Part shown: positions 7,451 to 16,370 of the stretch, one piece after another
Layout of the letters: each line of letters starts with the position of its first letter
Numbering within the stretch: the first letter of the stretch is position 1
DNA from: Coemansia sp. RSA 1804
Lineage: Eukaryota > Kickxellomycota > Kickxellomycetes > Kickxellales > Kickxellaceae
Length of the DNA: 16,705 nucleotides
NCBI GenBank assembly: GCA_027578815.1
Contig: JANBTH010000473.1
Span: 1-16,705 of the forward strand
Direction of reading: 5' to 3'
Translations under genes and position numbers: made by a program
The notes under the pieces: generated by a model
The model's input: the letters and a program-made list of their open reading frames with translations, nothing else
Database searches by the model: none
Told to the model about the DNA's origin: nothing

Positions 7451-8617
7451 AGAAAAGAATGTAAGCCAATCTTTACTTTAATTGGCTACAATGTATGAAA
7501 CATACAAAATATAAACTATATTTTTTATACAACGAGGCAAAACATATTTTGTTAACGATATTTGTAGTGTCCAATTGTTATATTAAGAACCTTTGTCTTT
7601 ATACAAACAGATGCAAATTTGGTGATAGTCGCACAAAAAGTGCATATCACAAGTGTAATTACTCGAACTAATGTTTTTTCTTGAGTTATAAATAAAGCAG
7701 TAGAACGATGTGTCTTTACGCTAATTGTTAACAGACCTTGTCAAATAGCAAGCATTTTGATGTTTTCTATACATGTTAATAACTCCTAGCAAAAATTCAG
7801 GTTTTATTTAACAGAAATTTCTTTAGTATCTATAATTTTACATTCGCAATCAACAGTATAGTTTACTGATGTAGTGGATAAACACAATCTCTTTAAACCA
7901 GCAGCAAAAGAGCAGTGCTCAAACAATTTGCATTGTTGTTATAGCATTTACTTATTAAGACCGTTCCTTCAATGCTAATAATATGTAATTAATTATGTAT
8001 TAAACTATTTCTTACTGCACATTTATTCTTTTTGACGTTTTCTAAACATTATAGTCACTAATTTATAGCACAAAAACAAGCAATACATATAAAACTATCC
8101 TTGTATCTGTGGCATTTGCAACAAAATTGAAGCATACGCAGCGTTATTGCCTATTGTTGGTCGTCTTTATAACACCATGGCATGGCATAGTACAATTGTT
8201 GGGTTTGGGAATAGAAACCGTGGTAGTATTGCTGGTGTTTTTTTTGACTGGTATGCAGGGCCTGCGGTCATATTGTTCCTTTCCATGGCCTTTTTTCATT
8301 TATGCTTTTGTTCCCCTGCATCCATTCTGCTAGCACAATTACACAAGCGTGTGAGGAAAAAATTACATGTTCAAAGGGTGCAATGGGTCATTCGGAATAT
8401 GCAAAACACATGTAAAGGAGAATAAGAAAGGTTATGCACATCTGTCACTCCTTGCCCTCTTTTTTCTGTTCTTGCCCTTTTTCATTTTTGACTGTGGGAT
8501 CCCAGAGATTAAAGTATGTGGATCCCGTTCATAAAAATAAATCAAAACCCGAACTTTTTTCTCTCCTTTTTCTTCTTTTATTTGTTATCCATCATCATTT
8601 TCATTTCTACTTGTATT
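7451..8617. other. AT-rich intergenic and M16 protease promoter/leader
   Basis: No gene is supported. Overlapping plus frames at 8109-8333 and 8147-8425 share the same DNA in different frames and show no domain. The last 190 bases are strongly pyrimidine-rich (for example 8560-8615), as is common just upstream of fungal start codons, and form the leader of the protease. An upstream ATG at 8516 is in frame with the protease. Confidence 0.45.
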
Positions 8618-11600
8618 ATGCGCACTTTACAAACAAAGTCAAAAGAGCGGTTCTATCTTGTACCGGTGGTTCTTGCTGCTGTGCTGGCATTCCTGCTGGT
8701 GCGGAACAGAACCGCAAGCAACGGATCATTGTTTGCGCAGCGCCGAACTACAGAGACTAGGAGCCCTTACTATGAGTACACAGGCCCAATGGAACAATCT
8801 CCCAACGACCACCGCCAGCACAGGGTTATCCGCCTTCCAAACGGCATATCGGCGCTGTGCACCTACGACCCGCAGGCAGAGACTGCCGCCGCCTCGCTTG
8901 CCATCAACGTTGGCAGTTTGCTAGATCCGCCTTCCTTCCAAGGTATGGCGCATTTCCTTGAGCACATGCTATTTATGGTAAGTCGTAAAAGAAATTAAAA
9001 AAAGTACTTGGACGGGGAACATACATTGTGTAGCAGAGTGTTGTCTAAATAACATGTTTTGTATCACTTCCTTTTAGGGATCGGGTAAATACCCCAATGA
9101 AGATGACTATACCGCGTACCTGGCAAACCATTCAGGCTCATACAATGCAGCCACGGGAAAGGACCACACGCATTACTACTTCTCGGTTGACAACGATGCG
9201 TTTGAGGGCGCCCTTGATCGACTATCTTGGTTCTTCGTCAACCCGCTCCTAAAGCCTAACGGTGTTGACAGAGAAGTACACGCAGTTGACTCAGAGTTCA
9301 AAGGCAGTCTACGCAACTCCAGCTGGCGGTTCTTCAGTCTTCTGTCAAGTTTGTCAGACCCAAAGCATCCTTACTCGATGTTTAACTGCGGAAATCTGGA
9401 AACGCTAAAAGTCGCAGCACTTCAGGCTAATGTGTCGCTGGCGTACGAGGTGCGCAGGTTCTACGACACGTACTACTCGGCGAGTATTATGAAGCTGACC
9501 GTTGTGGGCAACCACACGCTCGACCAGCTTACCGAGTGGGCTGTTTCAAAGTTTTCTGCCGTGGAAGATAAAGGCGACACGCGTATAAAGCTCAATACGC
9601 ACCATCCGGTCGGACCAAATGAGCTTGGCAAGACGGTGTTTTACGAGAACCTGGACGATTCCGACGAGATCATTTTGCAGTTCCCAGTTCCCAACACCGA
9701 GCCCGAGTACAGACAGCCGGTGCACCAGTATTTCTCAGTTCTGTTGAATACCGATACCTCGGGGTCGTTGTTCTCGTATCTGAAGGAAAAGGGGTGGGCA
9801 ACGGATGTTGACGGAGCAAACAGCGATATGGTCAACTCGCAGCTCAGTACGTTTTACATCCAGGTAGAACTCACGCCGCTTGGAACGAGCCACTATCAGG
9901 AGGTTGTCAAGGCCGTTTTCGAGTACCTTCAGATGCTCCGGGAGGTTGGGCCACAGGCGTGGTTCTACAACGAGTTTTCGCAGATCATGAAACTTGACTA
10001 CCAGTTCTACGAGCGGCCAAGCGAATTGCACTGGGCGATCAGGTCAAGCAAGGTCCAGTTTAACGACCACCTGTTGCCAGAACATATCCTGTCGCACGGA
10101 CAAATTATAAGCAGTGGAAATACGGCTGATATAGAAAAGCGTATTACGGACTTTTTGGAGCATCTCAATCCATCCAACTACCGGCTGTTTTTTGGTTCGC
10201 AGAAACACAAGTCAGTGGATCTAGACAAGCAGACACCGTTCTACAACGTTTCCTACCACATCGAGCAGCTTGATCCGTCGCTTACGGCAGGGCAGGCGGC
10301 TACCGAAAAGGGGGTGTTCTCATTCCCAAAGCCAAACGTCTTTATTCCCGAGAACCTGCAGATGAGCAATACCGGTGGCAAGAATATAGATCCAGAAGGC
10401 AGTGGCAGCAATACACAACGGCCACAGCTGCTGAAGCTGACAGACAAGCTGGAGCTGTGGTTCAAGCAAGACAAGGAGTTCCACACGCCCCACGGTGCAG
10501 TCTACATAACAATCGAGCCAAAGCATCTGCCATCAACACCGCAGGAATCGGTGCACGGGTCAATCTACTCAATGTGCATCAGCTCGGTGCTTAAAAAGGA
10601 GCTGTATGGTGTTGGAACCGGAGGCATGCACTATTCGGTTGGAACAGGCGGGCTGAGCCTAAACATTGAATTAAGCGGATTCAAGGAAAAGATGCCGCTG
10701 CTTCTCTCCAGGATCATGCACCGGGTCACCAACTTTGAGCTAACAGCCGGGGATTACGAGATATACCGCCAGGAGCTGGAGAGGAGTTTCAGCCACGTTC
10801 ATTTCTCTACCGCATCGGAGAGTATCAAGAGGTGGCAGGCGGTGCTCACCCACTCGCCTGCGTACTACTACAAGGAGCGGGAGCACGCGCTGCTCAACAA
10901 CGTTACGCTCGAGAACACCAGGGAGTACGTTGCCGGACTACTGAAGCAGACGTTTGTCCAGATGATGGTTTCGGGACAGTTCACAGAGTCCGAGGCGCTG
11001 GAAATGAGCGACGCCGTTATCCACACTGTTGGTTCCGCGCATCTCGAGCGAGAACAAATGCACAACGTTCACGCCGTAAACGTCTCTCCTGGCAAGTACA
11101 TGTATTCGTTTGAAATGTCCGACGAAGGCGCAGCAAATGGCGGAGCTGTCTCAACCATCTACTGTGGCATGGGCAGCGATCAAAGGGAGTCGGCAACACT
11201 GATGGTTATCAGACCAATACTGCACAGCCAGTTCTTCGAGGAGCTGCGCACAAAGGAGCAGCTTGGGTATGCGGTTGGCGCTGGGCTGGTTGTTTCAAAG
11301 GCTGGGCGTTCCAATTTCAGGTTCCTGGTTCAGGGAGAGCACAGTCCGGTGTACGCCAAACTGCGTATTGACAACTTCATCCGAGGCTTTAGAAGCAAAC
11401 TGGAGGAACTAAACGATAGCGATATCCAAGAAAAGATCAACGCACTTGCCAAGTCGATTCTTGAGAAACATAAATCCATTGGTGAGGATGCGGCGGAGGA
11501 CTGGGGCCACATTGAAGGCGGATGGTACGATTTCGATTCCAAGCACACGCTGGTGGAGCAGCTGCGTCTGGTGACAAAGGAGGATATCATTGGAGCGTGG

Positions 11601-12110
11601 GACAGAAGCGTTAATCCAAGCACAGCAGCAGAAAACTACACACGAATCGACTACTATGCATGGCCGCAGAAGATGTGGTCACCTCAAAGTGAAGACCTTG
11701 TCAAGTATCCCGAGACAATTATAGCACTGTATGGGTGTCTGAAGTACGATGGAGTTGCCAGCGGAGAGCTTTCTGATGTTGCAGAGGCTGTTGCGCTGAT
11801 TCAGGCTGGCATTGAATTGTCAGGACATGATACCGATAGCCTGGCATCCAGGCTCCATCAGTTGTATAATGACAGCAACTCGACACTGAACAGCAAGACA
11901 GCGCTAGAGATGGCTTTGAAGAAAGAAGATAGTAACGCAGAATCAAGGGATTCAACATCGAGACTGGAGTCAAATGAGAAGTATCTTAGGATCGGCATGG
12001 ACAGCACAGCCGAGGGCGTGTGGATGATACATGACATTGCTCGATTCAAAACAGTAAACGGAGTGTATCCGTTGCCTGAGCCGGCGGAGAAGCTGGCAGC
12101 CAAATACTAG
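8618..12110 (+). CDS. M16A metalloprotease, insulysin/Ste23 type, membrane-anchored (two exons)
   Basis: Exons 8618-8977 and 9078-12110 encode about 1130 residues, against roughly 1020 for human insulin-degrading enzyme. These enzymes enclose and cut short peptides; the yeast relatives Ste23 and Axl1 process a-factor. The inverted zinc motif HFLEH at 112-116 gives ligands His112 and His116 and catalytic Glu115. The distal ligand is Glu193 in REVHAVDSE, exactly the 81-residue spacing from the first His seen in human IDE. ELRTKEQLGYAVG at 842-854 is the C-terminal-half signature, with the substrate-binding Arg844 and Tyr851. The intron interrupts the protein directly after HFLEHMLFM. I chose the ATG at 8618 because it starts a basic segment followed by a hydrophobic helix (about residues 12-28, then RNR) that looks like a signal anchor; starting at 8516 would add 34 residues translated from the pyrimidine-rich leader. 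A C-terminal extension of over 100 residues beyond the family core is hydrophilic. Confidence 0.93.
8978..9077 (+). other. Spliceosomal intron in M16 protease gene
   Basis: A 100-bp phase-0 intron with a consensus GTAAGT donor (8978-8983) and a TTTTAG acceptor ending at 9077. Translation joins HFLEHMLFM to GSGKYPNEDDY, which is the expected family continuity. The frame read through the donor stops within a few codons. Confidence 0.95.
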
Positions 12111-12219
12111 CAGCATTTGATTTCTTTGTAAAACTTTAGTGTTTGTATTGTGAGCAATAGAACGTATGTTAAGGGCAACAGCAAAAAAACAGCGGACATG
12201 TAACCAACGGTGGCAGAGC

Positions 12220-12225
12220 AAAAAA
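12220..12225 (-). terminator. Pol III T-tract after tRNA-Arg
   Basis: Six consecutive T on the minus strand, starting four bases past the tRNA discriminator base, form a strong RNA polymerase III terminator. It lies in the 3' flank of the protease gene, so the two transcription units face each other. Confidence 0.75.
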
Positions 12226-12228
12226 GAA

Positions 12229-12301
12229 CGACCACGCCAGGACTCGAACCTGGAATCGCTTGATCCGTAGTCAAGCGCCTTATCCATTGGGCCACGCGGC
12301 C
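12229..12301 (-). tRNA. tRNA-Arg(ACG)
   Basis: Seventy-three bases form a full cloverleaf. The acceptor arm is GGCCGCG with CGTGGTC (two G-U pairs), the anticodon arm is CTTGA-CTACGGA-TCAAG, and the T arm is CCAGG-TTCGAGT-CCTGG, with discriminator G. The anticodon is ACG at 12266-12268; A34 would be edited to inosine to read CGU/CGC/CGA codons. B box GGTTCGAGTCC and an A box near TGGCCCAATGG are present. No intron. It lies convergent to the protease gene, 118 bases past its stop codon. Confidence 0.96.
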
Positions 12302-12614
12302 TTGGCTAGCAATAACAAGCCAGCTGTCCAATTTCAAGCGCAATTTTTAATGGTAGAAAGCTATAATTCACATAGTTAAACAACCACCGAAGCTAAAGCA
12401 GTAAGAAAACAAAATGGCAGAGATAAAACGCACGTGCACGGCTGTGGCCAATCCGAAGAGGACAGCAGAAAGGGAGGAAAGAGAATGGAAGGGAAGGGAA
12501 GGCAAGAAACCCCTACTAGCCTCCTCTCTCTCTCCATTCACATTTACTTTTCGCATACACACTACGTAATTTAACAATAGCTGATAACCACATCCACAGA
12601 CGCTACACCTCAAA
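12302..12614. other. Intergenic, SEC72 promoter/leader
   Basis: No gene is supported. The stretch is moderately AT-rich with a purine-rich block (12460-12510) and a CT repeat tract (about 12521-12537). It ends in the SEC72 leader and marks the sharp transition to very GC-rich DNA at about 12610. Confidence 0.45.
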
Positions 12615-13310
12615 ATGACAACCTCGACGCCAGGCCCAGCCGCGGCAACAGCAGCAGCAGCAACAGCGGCGGGAGCGGCGCCGGGCACGGCAGCGCCGTT
12701 CGGGCCGCGGCCGGTGTTCCCGACGGCGGCGGGCAAGCCGTCGTTCGAGCTGGCGGGGCAGGAGGTCACGGTGACGGACGGGCTGCTGCACTGCCGGGCG
12801 CACGGGAAGCAGGTGTGCGCAGACTGCAGCGCCGACTTCTCGACGCAGAACTTCATTGCGCGGCAGCTGGGCGCGAACCGGATGGCGCTGCCGCCGCCGA
12901 ACCCGCAGATGGAGCAGACGATCCAGCGGCTCAAGACCGAGGGCAACGAGCTGTTCCGCGCGCAGTGCCACTTCGAGGCGGCGCAGAAGTACACGGAGGC
13001 GCTGAACGTGGCGGCGCAGCGGCCGCTGTGGGACCCGAGCGCCGCGATCATCGAGGAGACCACCGTGCTGATGTCCAACCGCGCCGCCTGTCTGCTGGCG
13101 CTGGAGCACGCGCCCGAGGCGTACTGGGACGCCGAGGTGGTGACGCGCCTGAAGCGCGGCTGGAGCAAGGGCCACTTCCGCATGGGCCGCGCGCTGATGG
13201 ATCTCGGCAGATGCGACCAGGCCGCCATGGAGTTCCGCATCGGCGCCTCGCTGGACGCCAGCGCGCGCGACATCCGCACGGCGCTGGAGAAGGCCGAGGA
13301 GTACGTGTGA
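12615..13310 (+). CDS. SEC72: Sec72-like TPR protein of the ER translocation complex
   Basis: A 231-residue soluble protein resembling fungal Sec72, the cytosolic TPR subunit associated with the Sec62-Sec63 complex in post-translational import into the ER. An Ala/Pro-rich low-complexity N-terminus (1-40) is followed by a cysteine-rich segment C60-x2-H63-x4-C68-x2-C71 and ADFSTQNFIAR, which matches my recollection of Sec72 N-termini. PNPQMEQTIQRLKTEGNELF (96-115) begins the TPR region. Repeats are at about 102-135, 148-181 (VLMSNRAACLLALEHAPEAY) and 182-215 (GWSKGHFRMGRALMDLGR). In the family this TPR domain binds Hsp70 C-termini. The start lies in context tcaaaATGa and is the first codon of the GC-rich frame. 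Codon third positions are almost all G or C, like MCM9 but unlike the MATE gene. It converges on the MCM9 gene with about 105 bases between stops. A related small TPR co-chaperone is the alternative. Confidence 0.75.
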   Translation: MTTSTPGPAAATAAAATAAGAAPGTAAPFGPRPVFPTAAGKPSFELAGQEVTVTDGLLHCRAHGKQVCADCSADFSTQNFIARQLGANRMALPPPNPQMEQTIQRLKTEGNELFRAQCHFEAAQKYTEALNVAAQRPLWDPSAAIIEETTVLMSNRAACLLALEHAPEAYWDAEVVTRLKRGWSKGHFRMGRALMDLGRCDQAAMEFRIGASLDASARDIRTALEKAEEYV

Positions 13311-13415
13311 CGCCGCCAGGCCCGCGGTGGGGCGCCGCCATAGCTGATTTTCCATTCGCACTAAACAACACATTGTGGACAATACACATGCCCCCCCCCC
13401 AGAGCCGCGCTGCTG
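13311..13415. other. Short convergent 3' intergenic with C10 tract
   Basis: The stop codons of the Sec72-like gene and the MCM9-like gene are only about 105 bases apart. A run of ten C (13391-13400) sits between them, next to an AT-rich island (13340-13390) that may serve as polyadenylation region for one or both transcripts. Confidence 0.5.
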
Positions 13416-15485
13416 CTAGGCCAGATGCGCCAGCCCCAGCCGCCCAAGCACAGCGCGCTGCAGCCGCGCGTGGTCGGCGTCGGCGTCGGCGTCGGCAGCC
13501 GGCAGCGAGCGCAGCGCATCGACGCCCGCGACGAGCGAGGCGCTGAGCACCGTGGCCTCCATCAGCAGCACGGCCGCCACGGCGTCGGGCACAAGCACCT
13601 TGGCGCGGAACATCAGCCGCGCGTGCGCCTGCGCCAGGCGGATCAGGCTCTCGAGCAGGCGGATCGTGGTGCGCGCGGCGCCGGCGCCGTCGCGCTGCCG
13701 CTGCAGGCGGTAGTAGGCGGTCAGCACGTGCTCGGCGGCGGCCGTCGTCTGCGGCTCGAACGCGGCCTTGACGAAGGCGAAGTACGCGCGCAGCGTGGCG
13801 AGCGGCCAGCGCTGATCCTGGCCGCGCTGATCGCGCGATCCGCCGGCCAGCACGAACTGCGACACGCGCGCGTCCCAGGCGGCGTCGGGCGAGTCGAGCA
13901 TGACGAGCACAAGGTCGAAGCGGCTGAGCAGCGGCGCCGGCAGCGCGGTGTTGACGGCGAGCGAGGCGCCGGCGTCGTACGCGCCCTTGGGATTCATGGC
14001 GGCCACCACCGAGCAGCGCGCATTGAGGCGGCAGACGATGCCGGCCTTCGCCACCGAGATGCTCTGCTGCTCCATGGCCTCGAGGATCGTGGCCTTCTCG
14101 GCGTCGCGGATGCTGCCGAACTCGTCGATGCAGCACACGCCGCGGTCCGCGAGCACCAGCGCGCCGGCCTCCAGCTGCCACTCGCCGCCGTCGCGCACCG
14201 CCGCAACCGTCAGCCCGGCGCTGGTCGAGCCGACGCCGGTCGTCAGCACCGCTCGCGGCGCCAGGCGCGCGGCGTGCCGCAGCAGCTGCGACTTGGCGGT
14301 GCCGGGGTCGCCGACCAGGAGCAGGTGGCCGTCGCCGCGCACGCGCAGCCCCGACGCGCCGCACGCGACGCCGACGCCGCCGACCAGCGTCAGCGCAACC
14401 GCCAGCTTCGCGTAGAACAGGCCGTGCACCTGCGGGCAAACCGCCGCGACAATCGCGTTGCGCGCCGCCACCGGGCGGGCCGCGCCGTCGCGCCAGAACC
14501 GGCGGAACATCGCGAGCGCCTCGCTCTGCGCGCCCGCCGCGTCCTTCGCCGCCGCCGGCGCGCCGGCGGCCGAGCGCACGCGCACGCTGCTGGCGCGCAC
14601 GGCCACCGCGATGTCGGGCCGCTCGCCGGCGGCGGGCGCGCGCCAGCGCCACACGACGACGCCGACAACCGTGACGGCGTCGCCGGACTTTGCGCAGTCG
14701 ACGAGGCCGGCCTGCAGCAGCACGGCCACGGCGCGCGGAATCGTCCCCAGCGCCAGCCGCTCCGCCTGCTCCTGCACCTTGATCTCCTGGTAATCGACGC
14801 AGCGATCAGCCGCGTCGCCGTCCGCGTCGCCGGCCGCTTCCGGCGGCGCCGGCGCAAACGCAGTCGATGCGCACGGCTCGGCGCCGGGCGCCAGGCACCG
14901 CGTTGGCCGCGCAAGGTGGTTGTACTGCTCGGCCTCGGCCTGCACCTCGAACTCGCCGCCGCACCGCGCGCACCGGTACCGCCGCCGCGTCTCCATCATC
15001 TTCACGACGCCGGCGCGCACAACCGTGCCCGACACGCTGACCAGCCGCCCGACCTCCGCCGACCCCGGCGCGCGCGTCCGGGCCACCGCCGGGTGGTTCG
15101 GCAGGTGCTCGATGCGCACCGCCGCCGCCCGCCGCCGCCTCCTCCTCCGCCTGCGCGCACCGCTGCTGCTCGCTGCCATTGCCATGGCTGCCGCCTGCTC
15201 CAGCAGCCGCAGGTGCCGCGTCGGCGACTCCAGCAGCAGCGTCGCCAGCTCGTGGCTGAAGCTGGCCAGCTCGTGCATGTCCACGCTGATGCCTGCCGCT
15301 GCTGCTCCGCCACTGCCGTCGTCGTCGCCGTCGCCGTCGCCGTCCGCCGCCGCCTCTAGCTGCGCCAGCTGCTCGCTGCACCGCGTCTGCAGAAACAGCT
15401 GCATTGCGCCCACCACGCCGGCGTCGCCGCCAAACACCTCCTCCAGCTGCTGCGTCTGCTGCGTCTGCGGTATTGCCTCAGCCAT
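13416..15485 (-). CDS. MCM9: MCM9-like AAA+ DNA helicase
   Basis: A 689-residue MCM protein. MCM9 works with MCM8 in homologous recombination and repair of replication damage in the nucleus. It has an N-terminal MCM domain with a zinc-binding set Cys172, Cys175, Cys197, Cys205, then the AAA+ core. Walker A is GDPGTAKS (392-399), Walker B is CCIDEF (451-456), sensor 1 is the MNP at 497-499, and the arginine finger is in SRFDL (521-525). STSAGLT at 420-426, GALVLADRGVCCIDEFGS and EAMEQQSISVAKAG fit MCM9 better than MCM2-7 (which read C-IDEFDKM) or MCM8. Walker A has Ala, as in MCM2-7, where vertebrate MCM9 has Gly. Oddities are an Asp/Gly-rich insert (48-59), nine consecutive Arg (111-119), an Asp-Ala repeat near the end, and no long C-terminal tail such as vertebrate MCM9 has. 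The start ATG is in gccATGgc. Exceptionally GC-rich, single exon. Confidence 0.88.
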   Translation of the reverse strand: MAEAIPQTQQTQQLEEVFGGDAGVVGAMQLFLQTRCSEQLAQLEAAADGDGDGDDDGSGGAAAAGISVDMHELASFSHELATLLLESPTRHLRLLEQAAAMAMAASSSGARRRRRRRRRAAAVRIEHLPNHPAVARTRAPGSAEVGRLVSVSGTVVRAGVVKMMETRRRYRCARCGGEFEVQAEAEQYNHLARPTRCLAPGAEPCASTAFAPAPPEAAGDADGDAADRCVDYQEIKVQEQAERLALGTIPRAVAVLLQAGLVDCAKSGDAVTVVGVVVWRWRAPAAGERPDIAVAVRASSVRVRSAAGAPAAAKDAAGAQSEALAMFRRFWRDGAARPVAARNAIVAAVCPQVHGLFYAKLAVALTLVGGVGVACGASGLRVRGDGHLLLVGDPGTAKSQLLRHAARLAPRAVLTTGVGSTSAGLTVAAVRDGGEWQLEAGALVLADRGVCCIDEFGSIRDAEKATILEAMEQQSISVAKAGIVCRLNARCSVVAAMNPKGAYDAGASLAVNTALPAPLLSRFDLVLVMLDSPDAAWDARVSQFVLAGGSRDQRGQDQRWPLATLRAYFAFVKAAFEPQTTAAAEHVLTAYYRLQRQRDGAGAARTTIRLLESLIRLAQAHARLMFRAKVLVPDAVAAVLLMEATVLSASLVAGVDALRSLPAADADADADHARLQRAVLGRLGLAHLA

Positions 15486-15651
15486 GGCGCAGGCTCAATT
15501 CGAATCCTCGGAATCCTGCTGTCGTAGTAGGTGTAACAATAAAATGCTCTTATTTTCCTGCGCATACAGCCTCCAAAAAGCAAGTGTCCAGAAAATAATC
15601 AAATTTGAAAAGCAAAGAAGGAAAGAGGAGAAAAGCCCCAATCACAAGAGC
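15486..15651. other. Intergenic between MCM9 and SEC31
   Basis: About 166 bases of moderately AT-rich DNA contain the MCM9 promoter and the SEC31 3' end, both genes reading leftward. No further gene is seen. Confidence 0.5.
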
Positions 15652-16307
15652 TCAAACCGGCAGCGTCTTCAGCACATTGATCAGATGCTTGACGCCAACC
15701 AGGTTGGTGGTGATGTCCGCGCTAATCGACATGAGCTCCGCCTGCGCACCAAGCGCCGCCTGGAACTGCTTGGCATCGATCGCCTGCACGAGCTGGGCAA
15801 ACACCGGCGTGACCTGCGGCTTGGCCTTGATCTGGTCGCCGTTCATCAGATCAAACAGAAGGTTGATCCGCCGGTCCGCGTCGTCCACCATGCGCTTCTG
15901 CGCAGGCGCCGCAAACTGCTTTGCGCGCGCCAGCTGCCCGCTCAGCGCCGTGTATATCGCCTTCCACTCGCTCGGTATGTGACTGCGGTCGCCAGCAGGA
16001 TACTTGGACGTCTCTTTCTGACTGGAGGCTGCTGCTGTGATTGGCTTAGCTGCCATTGCTGCTGCTCCGGGTGTGCCTGTGCGCGGTGCTGGCGATGCTG
16101 TGACCACTTGCCCGCGCGTTCCCTGCGCTGCCGCCATTCCCGCTGCCTGCTGCTGAGGCGGATACTGCTGCTGCTGGAATGGATGCATCGGCTGCTGCTG
16201 CTGCTGCTGCTGCTGCTGAAGCTGCTGCTGGGCAGGCGGCGGTGGAGGTGGAGGAGGAGGAGCTTTGCTTGAAGGAACAAACCCAGCCATCGGCGGAGGC
16301 GGCGGTG

Positions 16308-16370
<63 letters not shown>

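Noticed and set aside
8109..8425. Small plus-strand genes upstream of the protease
   Set aside because: Two overlapping frames of similar length, no recognisable motif, and located in the leader or promoter region.
9351..12110. Treating the protease as a 919-residue protein starting at 9351
   Set aside because: That codon is TTG, internal to exon 2; the family needs the upstream HFLEH and REVHAVDSE regions, which are joined by the intron at 8978-9077.
13048..14652. 534-codon minus frame overlapping MCM9 and the Sec72-like gene
   Set aside because: Low-complexity Arg/Ala/Gly translation in another frame of GC-rich DNA, while the true frames carry clear motifs.
13425..15359. 644-codon open frame on the plus strand opposite MCM9
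   Set aside because: It is the shadow of the MCM9 gene: GC-saturated codons remove stops from the antisense frame. Its translation is Arg/Ala/Gln-rich without any domain.
14920..16272. 450-codon plus frame across MCM9 and SEC31
   Set aside because: Spans the promoter region between two minus-strand genes and has no coherent protein character; Leu/Cys runs come from the antisense of Gln/Ala codons.
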